Source of the DNA: Deltaproteobacteria bacterium
GTDB taxonomy: Bacteria > Myxococcota_A > UBA796 > GCA-2862545
DNA length: 52,671 bases
Reading direction: 5' to 3'
Assembly: GCA_016938035.1 (NCBI GenBank)
Contig: JAFGVK010000072.1
Span: 1-52,671 of the forward strand
Shown here: positions 34,224 through 40,998 of the stretch, piece after piece
Numbering within the stretch: position 1 is the first letter of the stretch
How the letters are laid out: each line of letters opens with the position of its first letter
Program-made: the position numbers and the translations under genes
The notes under the pieces: generated by a model
Told to the model about the DNA's origin: nothing
Seen by the model: the letters and a program-made list of their open reading frames with translations, nothing else
Databases searched by the model: none

Positions 34224-35789
34224 CTAGGGAATGAAGTGGGTGAAGTCGGTCGCCATCAGCTGCACCTCCTGACCCGAGGACAAGTTGAAGGACAGGTAGT
34301 AGGTGCCGTTGGCGGGGAAGGTGAGGTCGTAGCGCTTGGTCCCCGCGCCCTCGCAGTGGGTGTTCTCGAGCAGCTCGACCACCTGGGAGGTCTTGTCGGC
34401 GCCGGTCCCGTCGAGCACGGCGAAGCCCACCGAGGCGTAGACGACCAGGGTCTGCCCCCCCACGCCGGCCACCGCCGCGTAGTAGGGGGGTCCCTCGGCA
34501 GGGTCCCCTTCCCCGATCCCCGCGGTCTCATCCGTGGCGATGAGGGTCATCGGCGCAGCGGCCGGGACCAGCAAGGGCGCGGAGGCGCGCAGCGGGCTGA
34601 TCTCGAACTCGCCCGCGGGAGCGTCGGAGGTGGCACGGCAGCCCGCGTCCTCCATGTCCTGCCGGGCGACGCAGTCGCGGATCTCACCCGAGGGACAGAG
34701 GAAGAGCTCCACCGGCCCCTGGCGGATCCAGGACTCCTCGGCCCCCACCGGGCAGGCGATGCTCTGAGCCATGGAGTAGGTGAACGCATCGGCGATCTTG
34801 TCGATGTAGGTGGGATCCTCGCCGTCTGCGAAGACCGTCTCGTAGAGCATCCCGCCGAGGGAGCTGTTGGTCTCGACCTGCAGCGGCTTGGTCATGCCTC
34901 CCTCGGGATCGCAGCCGTAGGGGATCTCGCCGGTGTAGAAGTCGTTCCACAGGCTGTCGCACAGCTCGTGGCCGAGGAGGCTCACAGACACGTCCTTCGC
35001 CGAGAGCTTGCGGGCGGTGTGGGGGAACACGTAGGTGTTCTGGGACCCGTAGTAGCCTCCCTGGCTCCAGCCGAACTCCAGCAGGCCGCCCGCCATCAGG
35101 TTCGCCGACTTGGCGTTCATGAAGATCGGGAGCTGGTTGAAGCCGGGGTTGTTGTCGGTGGGCAGGAAGCCGAGCAGGTGGCCGAACATCGCCGGGGTGG
35201 GCGGGTTGGTGTGCACGTCTTGGTGCACGCTCATGATCACGTCGACCATGCCGTCGTAGCGGGGCTTGGTGAGCTGTACCTCGATGACGCCCTGCTTGAA
35301 GTCGTCGCAGTCCGCGTCCATCCCGCAGGCGTCGGGCCAGATCTGCTCGTACTCGCTGAAGTCAGAGAACGCGTACTGAGCCACGTCGGGGGTGATGAAG
35401 CTGGCGATCACCGGGTTCCCACAGGAATCGACGCCCTGATCGACGGGGAAGCTCCCGTTGTCAGAGAGCGCCTTGAGCATCTGCGGCGACGTGCCGGTGA
35501 TGTCCCCGGTGAGCTCGGTGGGGTCGTCGGGGAGCCCGCCGCGCATCAGCATATCCGCCAGGCTGATCCGGTTGTTGAAGATGTCGTTGAGGGCCTTGGT
35601 GGTGACCTCATCGGTGGTGTTGACCCCGGTGAGGCGGATCGCCATCTTGGTGGCCGCGGTCTGGAACTCCTTGGGGAACTCGATCTCCCCGAAGCTGCTG
35701 CCGCCGCCAGCGGGATCCTCGTCCTCACCGCAGGAGATCAACAGCCCGGTCGAGAGCAGAAGCAGGGGAGACAGTCGGCGAAGAAGCAT
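34224..35789 (-). CDS. Large lipoprotein of unknown function
   Basis: The 521-residue product has a lipoprotein signal (MLLRRLSPLLLLSTGLLISC). The mature part is acidic, with scattered Cys (DSCGNPVI, DACGMDADCDDFKQG, GHELCDSLWNDF). These could pair in disulfides outside the cytoplasm. The C-terminal 110 residues look beta-rich (GGQTLVVYASVGFAVLDGTG, then YDLTFPANGTYYLSFNLS) and resemble a pre-peptidase or jelly-roll domain. No protease motif was seen; HELCD is not HExxH. GGAGG before the ATG at 35789 supports the start over the ATG at 35801. It is separate from the signalling operon by 175 bp. Confidence 0.75.
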   Translation of the reverse strand: MLLRRLSPLLLLSTGLLISCGEDEDPAGGGSSFGEIEFPKEFQTAATKMAIRLTGVNTTDEVTTKALNDIFNNRISLADMLMRGGLPDDPTELTGDITGTSPQMLKALSDNGSFPVDQGVDSCGNPVIASFITPDVAQYAFSDFSEYEQIWPDACGMDADCDDFKQGVIEVQLTKPRYDGMVDVIMSVHQDVHTNPPTPAMFGHLLGFLPTDNNPGFNQLPIFMNAKSANLMAGGLLEFGWSQGGYYGSQNTYVFPHTARKLSAKDVSVSLLGHELCDSLWNDFYTGEIPYGCDPEGGMTKPLQVETNSSLGGMLYETVFADGEDPTYIDKIADAFTYSMAQSIACPVGAEESWIRQGPVELFLCPSGEIRDCVARQDMEDAGCRATSDAPAGEFEISPLRASAPLLVPAAAPMTLIATDETAGIGEGDPAEGPPYYAAVAGVGGQTLVVYASVGFAVLDGTGADKTSQVVELLENTHCEGAGTKRYDLTFPANGTYYLSFNLSSGQEVQLMATDFTHFIP

Positions 35790-35964
35790 AGAGACCTCCA
35801 TCAGAACAGCGCGGAGAAGACACCCGTTCGCGCTGATTCTAGCAGTTTGAACGATGCATGGCTATCGCCTATGACCCGATGAGGTCCCTGCGTGCGCCTC
35901 ACGGGACCGCCGAGGGCCCGCGCCGCTCCCCCAGCCGACACAGACGGCGCGGCCTACGCCTCTG

Positions 35965-36438
35965 TCAGGGACCTCGGTCCCCCCCCTCGGGGTGCCCCCC
36001 GACCATCGCCTGGAGCAGTGACCTCGCCTCGTCGGGCCCAGCCCCCTCGGGCAGGCCGTCGAGCGGCGCATAGCGCGCGGCGAGGCGCGCCCAGCGCCGG
36101 GGCTCCTCGGAGAGATCCGCCGCCAGCAGCACCGGCAGCGCCACCCCGCGCTGCCTCAGCGCCGCGAGGATGAAGTGCCCCTGGTGATCCTCCAAGAAGG
36201 CGCGCGCCTGGACGGGGTCGCCGTTGAAGCGCTCTGCGGCCTGGTCCAGATCGCCGAGCAGCTCGGCGGGAGGCGCGCGATCAAAGCGCATGTCGAGGAA
36301 GATCGCGTCCGCGACCTCTCGCCCAAGCCAGTCCAGCGCCGCCGGCCCCGAGCCGACTCGGATCCACTGGTCGCGCGGCAGGAAGCGGCTGAACAGCTCG
36401 TGGTACTCATGGCCGTCCTCAATGATCAGGATCCTCAC
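35965..36438 (-). CDS. Stand-alone receiver-like protein with a central insertion
   Basis: The 157-residue protein resembles a CheY-type receiver. The acidic pair is E7-D8 (ILIIEDGHEY) and the phosphoacceptor candidate is D49 (DAIFLDMRFD). About 35 extra residues (APPAELLGDLDQAAERFNG and the following helix) separate the active-site strand from the next hydrophobic strand (LPVLLAADLS). The usual Thr/Ser is Ala and the usual Lys is absent. The receiver of the AAA+ regulator encoded at 39005-40594 shares this layout. The GTG at 36438 overlaps the kinase stop (GTGA) and has GGAGGAG upstream. It ends the five-gene operon. Confidence 0.7.
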   Translation of the reverse strand: MRILIIEDGHEYHELFSRFLPRDQWIRVGSGPAALDWLGREVADAIFLDMRFDRAPPAELLGDLDQAAERFNGDPVQARAFLEDHQGHFILAALRQRGVALPVLLAADLSEEPRRWARLAARYAPLDGLPEGAGPDEARSLLQAMVGGHPEGGDRGP

Positions 36439-39008
36439 AGCTCCTCCTCTGCGGCGATCGGGAGCCGCAGCTCCACCGCCTTGGCCCACCCAGCGCGGGG
36501 CGCGACCCGCGCCGAGCCCCTGTGCCGGTAGACCAGATCCACCGTCATCCCCAGCCCGCCCGACACGAAGCGGCTGCGCAGGAAGCCGGTGCTGAGCGTG
36601 CCCTGCGCGTGATCGCAGACCGCGAGGACCAGAGACTCCAGCCCGGTGACCCAGTCCTCCTCCACCTCTAAAGAGACGCCGACCACTGGCACATCGGAGG
36701 CCTGCAGCGCGTTCCGCATCAGGTTGACGAGCATCCGCTCCAGCTCCTCGGGGGGCACCCGCACCAGGCCCCGGCCCGCGGTGAGATCCCGGAGGTCCAG
36801 CAGGGGGGCCGCGAGGTGCCTCAGCGAGGCCTCACCGATCACCCGCTCCCATGCCGCCTGTACCTGCTGGCCATCCACCCGGAGGAGGGCGGCGCGCCGG
36901 ATCAGTCGCGCCAGCTCCCCCGCCCTGTCTCGGCTGAGCCGCACCCCCAGCGTTCGGAGCGCGGGGGCAGCGGACGGATCTCCCCGGCGGATCCGAGCCT
37001 CCAGCGACCGAAGCGCCGAGAAATCAGCGATCATCAGTGAAAATACGGGGTCCCTCATGGAGAGGTTGAGGGGGGCGCCCCACACCCGCGCGACCTCCTC
37101 CAGCGCGCGGCGGGACTGGTCGAAGCGGTCGATGACCCCCGACGCGCCGAACAAGCGCTCCGCCGCCCACCCCACCACCTCCCCCTCCCCCTGCTCCAGG
37201 GCGTCCGCCAAGGCGGGGAGCATCGAGAGGTTGTGGCGGATCACCTCGTGACGGATCGCGGCGACCACCGCGGCGACCTCAGGCCAGGCGCGCGGCGCGC
37301 GGGTCAGGAGCCCCTCCAGCGACACCCCCCGCCACCGCCACAGGGACCGCAGCCCCAGCAGCGCACCCAGGCCCCCGCCCAGCCCCAACCCCCACCTCCA
37401 GCGAGACCTCGTCCGGGCGGCGAGGGCGTCCTCCAGCGCCGCGGCCCTCGACGCCCAGGCTGGATCCGACGCCTGCCCCGCGAGGGCGAGCCGCTCCCTG
37501 GTCAGCGCCTCGTCACCGCGGCTCCACGCGTCCTCCGCGAGCAGCACCCAGGCGCACCCCTGGCCCCCCGCGGCCACATGCTCCAGCACCGGGAGCGCCT
37601 CCACCGCGCCGCCCCGGTGGAGGCGGAGCAGCACCTCCCAGACCCGCTGCTGCGCCGGGACCCGCGCCAGGCTGTCCCGATAGAGCGCCACCGCGCGCCC
37701 CCGCTCCCCCCGCTGCAGGGCGATGGACGCCTCCAGGTTGAGCGATCGGGCCGACGGCGCCCCCACCTCAGCCAGCGCCTCCACCGCCTGATCCAGCCGC
37801 CCCTCCGAGAGGTAGACCTGCGCCACCGCGAGGTGCAGGGCGTCGCCATCCGGCAGCGCCGAGAGCGCTGGGGTGGGCGGGGACGGGAGCCTGTCGCGCC
37901 GCAGCCCCCTCACCTCCGCGCGGACCTCGTCGGCCTGCGCCCCCTCGGGTGCCAGCGCGAGGTACTGGAGGAAGGCCGCGGAGGCGCCCTCCGGATCGCC
38001 GAGGCGCTGCGCCAGCCGCCCGAGGCGCAGCCACAGCTCCGGCCTGGCGGGCTCGAGGTCCGCCGCGATCTCGAGCTGCGCGCGGGCCTCCCGGTCGTAG
38101 CGACCGCCGTATGCCCGGGCCAGCAGGTCCCCGAGCCTGGCCCGCTGGGCGCCGTCGAGGGGGTCCAGGGCCACCGCCCGCTCCCACGAGAAGGTGGCCG
38201 CCGCCAGCGCGCCCTCGCGCTCCTGGAGCTCCGCAAGCAGCGCCCACGACGCGGCGCTGTCCGGGGCCCTCGCGACCACCCCCTCGGCCGCAGCCACCGC
38301 CTCGGCTCCCGACAGCGCCGCCGCTGCCACCGCGCGGCGCCGGTCCTCTTCGGTCCACGGCACCGCCCCGCTGGACAGGAGGCGCGCCGCGAGCCCCTCG
38401 ACCCGCACCCGCTCCAGCGGCTCTACCAGCGCCTCCCGCGAGGCCAGCTCCGGCCAGCGCGCCAGCAGCTCGATCCGCAGCGCCTCCGCCGCGGGATCAC
38501 CCGGCGCCAGGCCCTCCAGCACCGACAGGATCGCCAGGTCCGACCCCTCGTCGGCGACCCTCGCCGGGTGGTCCACCGCCGAGAGCAGCAGCTCGGCAGA
38601 GCCCACCTCCCCCGCCCGGGCCCGGGCCTCCAGCCAGAGGGACACCGGGGACTCCGGGGTGAGCGCGGCGAGGCGCCGGATCACCGGCAGCGCCTCGTCC
38701 CGCCTGCCGAGCTGGAGCAGCAGGCTGGCCTCACCCTCGCAGAGCTCAGCGTCAAAGGGCGCGGCCCGATACGCGCGCAGCGCCTCGTCGAGGCGCCCCT
38801 GCGCCCTCAGCACCCTGGCCAGGTCGGCCCGCCCCTGGGTGAAGGCGGGGTCCAGCTGGATCACCATGCGGTAGCGGCGCGCCGCCTCGTCGAGGTGCCC
38901 GGACGACTCGGCGCGCGCGGCCTCCTGGTAGAAGGTCTGCGCCGCTGGCCCCAGGGCGTCCACGGGGGCGGCGAGGGCGAGCGCGGCGATCCAGAGGAGC
39001 GAGCTCAC
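36435..39008 (-). CDS. Histidine kinase with periplasmic TPR sensor region
   Basis: The 857-residue protein starts with a signal sequence (MSSLLWIAALALAAPVDALG). About 500 residues of TPR-like helical repeats follow (for example GHLDEAARRYRMVIQLDPAF and GRLDEALRAYRAAPFDAELC). A single membrane helix lies near 548-566. The cytoplasmic part has a possible dimerisation/phosphoacceptor helix (AIRHEVIRHNLSML, H587 or H592) and a GHKL ATPase domain: N box LMRNALQAS (about 764-771), a degenerate D box (CDHAQGTL) and G2 box (SGGLGMTVD). A sensor kinase reading envelope protein-protein contacts is likely. The GTG overlaps the regulator stop (GTGA). Confidence 0.8.
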   Translation of the reverse strand: MSSLLWIAALALAAPVDALGPAAQTFYQEAARAESSGHLDEAARRYRMVIQLDPAFTQGRADLARVLRAQGRLDEALRAYRAAPFDAELCEGEASLLLQLGRRDEALPVIRRLAALTPESPVSLWLEARARAGEVGSAELLLSAVDHPARVADEGSDLAILSVLEGLAPGDPAAEALRIELLARWPELASREALVEPLERVRVEGLAARLLSSGAVPWTEEDRRRAVAAAALSGAEAVAAAEGVVARAPDSAASWALLAELQEREGALAAATFSWERAVALDPLDGAQRARLGDLLARAYGGRYDREARAQLEIAADLEPARPELWLRLGRLAQRLGDPEGASAAFLQYLALAPEGAQADEVRAEVRGLRRDRLPSPPTPALSALPDGDALHLAVAQVYLSEGRLDQAVEALAEVGAPSARSLNLEASIALQRGERGRAVALYRDSLARVPAQQRVWEVLLRLHRGGAVEALPVLEHVAAGGQGCAWVLLAEDAWSRGDEALTRERLALAGQASDPAWASRAAALEDALAARTRSRWRWGLGLGGGLGALLGLRSLWRWRGVSLEGLLTRAPRAWPEVAAVVAAIRHEVIRHNLSMLPALADALEQGEGEVVGWAAERLFGASGVIDRFDQSRRALEEVARVWGAPLNLSMRDPVFSLMIADFSALRSLEARIRRGDPSAAPALRTLGVRLSRDRAGELARLIRRAALLRVDGQQVQAAWERVIGEASLRHLAAPLLDLRDLTAGRGLVRVPPEELERMLVNLMRNALQASDVPVVGVSLEVEEDWVTGLESLVLAVCDHAQGTLSTGFLRSRFVSGGLGMTVDLVYRHRGSARVAPRAGWAKAVELRLPIAAEEEL

Positions 39009-40594
39009 CGACCCGCCTTGAGATCGCGGACCTTCAGCCCCAGCTGGTTGAAGCGGAGCTGCACCTTGCGCGCGTGGGTCCCGTCTCCGAGAAGCACCTG
39101 AGCCATCCGCGCAAAATCACCGTCTTCCTCGGAGTAGAGCTGGAGGAACACCTGTCGCTCCAGCGACTGGGACACCCGGTTGAGGCCGTCCTCGGCCTGC
39201 ACCACCACCTGGAGCGCGCGCCCCCCCGACGAGGGCGCGCCCACCCCGCGCTGCTCCAGCCGCAGCAGCTCGCGCACCGTCTTGGGGCGCACCTGCAGCA
39301 CCGAGGGCCCCCTCCCCGCCAGCTCCAAGTGCTCCGCCAGGGTGAAGAGCAGCGCGTTCTCTACCGCCATGGTCAGCTCGCGGAGGTTTCCTGGCCAGGT
39401 GTGGCGTCGGAGCTCCCTCATCGCTCGATGGGAGAGGTAGAACATGAGGGTCCCGCTCCCCTCGGGCGGCGCCCCCCCCACCACCAAGGAGGCCCCCTCA
39501 CCGTCCACCCCAGCGAGGCGCCGGTAGCTGTCGATCAACCCAGCCAGCGCTGGCCTCGCGAGGGCGCGCTCCCCCGCGAAGCGCACCAGCCGCCCCCAGT
39601 CCAGGCCCCGCTCCACCAGCGGGGGGAGCACCACCGCCGCCGCGGGGTTGAGGCGCATGTAGAGGTCCTGGCGGAAGGTCCCCTCGCTCACCCGCGCCGC
39701 GAGGTCCTCGTGGGTCGCCACCACCAGCTTCACGTCCACCTGCCGCTCCCTGGTGTCGCCGAGGCGGGTGATCAGCCCCTCCTGAAGCACGGACAGGAGC
39801 AGCTTCTGCGCGTCGTCCGACAGGTTCGCCACCTCGTCCAGGAACAGCGTCCCGCCCCTCGCCGCCTCGAAGGCCCCCACCCTGTCGGTGAGCGCCCCGG
39901 TCCAGGCGCCCCGCACCGAGCCAAAGAGGTGCGCCGCCATCAAATCCCTCGGCAGGGTCGAGAGATCCACCGAGACGAAGGGCCCCTCCCGCCCGGAGCG
40001 GGGGTGGACGAAGTGCCTAGCCACCAGGCTCTTGCCCGTGCCTGTCGGGCCCAGGAGCATCACCGGCAGGGCCCCCCTGGACCACACGTCGAGCCGCCGC
40101 CGGAGGCGGGCGAGCTGGCGGGATCTCCCCCAGTAGATCGGCCCGTCTACCTCCTCGGCGAGGCTGGCGCTGAGCGCTCCGGCGATCATCACCTCTAGCG
40201 AGCTGGCGTCCAGGTAGTCGTCATCGAGGAAGTAGGTGTAGTCCTCCTCCTCGATGCGGTCGCCGGGGCCGAGGGGCAGCTCCTCCTGCGAGGTCATCAC
40301 CACCACCGGCAGCTCGGAGTGGGCTCGGCGCAGGCGAGCCAGGATCTCCAGGCCCTGACGACGGCGGAGACGCTCCAGGGCGCTGGCGCTCATCCCCTCG
40401 CTCCACCCCAGCAGGTGCTCGGCGTCGATGTCGAAGTGGACGTCGAGGAGCACCAGGTCGACGCCCCCCCGCGCGAGCTGCGCCGAGGCCTCCTCCCAGT
40501 GGCGAGCCGGGCCCAGGTAGCGGTGCTGCGGGAGCGCGCGCTGGCAGAGGGCGAGGGTGCGGTCCTGGTCGTCGATCAACAAGATGCTGGCCAT
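39005..40594 (-). CDS. Response regulator with sigma54-interacting AAA+ domain
   Basis: The 529-residue protein has an N-terminal receiver (ILLIDDQDRT; phosphoacceptor D51 in DLVLLDVHFD) with a long insertion. An AAA+ domain follows (about 145-385): Walker A GPTGTGKSLVA, loop 1 GAWTGA instead of GAFTGA, Walker B GGTLFLDEVANL, sensor I VVATHEDL, Arg-finger region FRQDLYMRLN and WPGNLREL. The C terminus has a Fis-like helix-turn-helix candidate (HARKVQLRFNQLGLKVRDL). It should remodel sigma54 RNA polymerase at target promoters. GGGAGG before the ATG at 40594 supports the start. It is the third of five coupled genes. Confidence 0.88.
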   Translation of the reverse strand: MASILLIDDQDRTLALCQRALPQHRYLGPARHWEEASAQLARGGVDLVLLDVHFDIDAEHLLGWSEGMSASALERLRRRQGLEILARLRRAHSELPVVVMTSQEELPLGPGDRIEEEDYTYFLDDDYLDASSLEVMIAGALSASLAEEVDGPIYWGRSRQLARLRRRLDVWSRGALPVMLLGPTGTGKSLVARHFVHPRSGREGPFVSVDLSTLPRDLMAAHLFGSVRGAWTGALTDRVGAFEAARGGTLFLDEVANLSDDAQKLLLSVLQEGLITRLGDTRERQVDVKLVVATHEDLAARVSEGTFRQDLYMRLNPAAAVVLPPLVERGLDWGRLVRFAGERALARPALAGLIDSYRRLAGVDGEGASLVVGGAPPEGSGTLMFYLSHRAMRELRRHTWPGNLRELTMAVENALLFTLAEHLELAGRGPSVLQVRPKTVRELLRLEQRGVGAPSSGGRALQVVVQAEDGLNRVSQSLERQVFLQLYSEEDGDFARMAQVLLGDGTHARKVQLRFNQLGLKVRDLKAGR

Positions 40595-40998
40595 CAGGCC
40601 TCCCGGAGGCGGGTGTGGAGGGCACGGAGCGCGTCCGCCGCCGCCAGCGCGGCCTTTCGACCCGCGAGGGCCTGAGGGGGGGAGAGGGCCCCGCGCTCCA
40701 GCAGATCGGTGCAGGAGCGGACGCGCTCCATCTCGCGGCGCAGGTCCTCGAAGGGTTGAAGCTGACGGGCAGCCGATCGCTCCAGGGCCGGCAGGGCCCG
40801 GTCCCAGAGGTCCACCGCCCGCTCCACCCCGGCGGGCCCACGACGGGTCTGGAGGAGATCGGCGCGGAGCGCCTCGCAGAGCAGGGTGTGGGGCGCCCCA
40901 TCCCCCACCGCCCGCAGCTGAAAGGCCATGTAGCGGCCAAGATCGTGTCGCAGGCGGCCCACCAGCGCCACCAGCTCGGGATCAGCCGCCGCGCTCAT
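40594..40998 (-). CDS. Small helical protein with a His-Asp motif, probable phosphotransfer or kinase-docking partner
   Basis: I do not recognise a defined family for this 134-residue, almost wholly helical protein. Residues 11-24 (LVGRLRHDLGRYMA) resemble a histidine-kinase H box. They also align with the candidate H box of the neighbouring kinase (AIRHEVIRHNL): both have R-H-(D/E)-(L/V)-x-R-(Y/H). The rest forms amphipathic helices (AVDLWDRALPALERSAARQ, LAAADALRALHTRLREA). No ATPase motif is present. The ATG overlaps the stop of the upstream lipoprotein gene (ATGA). A role as HPt-like intermediate or DHp mimic is inference from motif and position. Confidence 0.6.
   Translation of the reverse strand: MSAAADPELVALVGRLRHDLGRYMAFQLRAVGDGAPHTLLCEALRADLLQTRRGPAGVERAVDLWDRALPALERSAARQLQPFEDLRREMERVRSCTDLLERGALSPPQALAGRKAALAAADALRALHTRLREA

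Noticed and set aside
34684-34962. HELC in the large lipoprotein as a metalloprotease HExxH motif
   Set aside because: The sequence is GHELCDSLW, which lacks the second His; no downstream zinc ligand pattern was seen.
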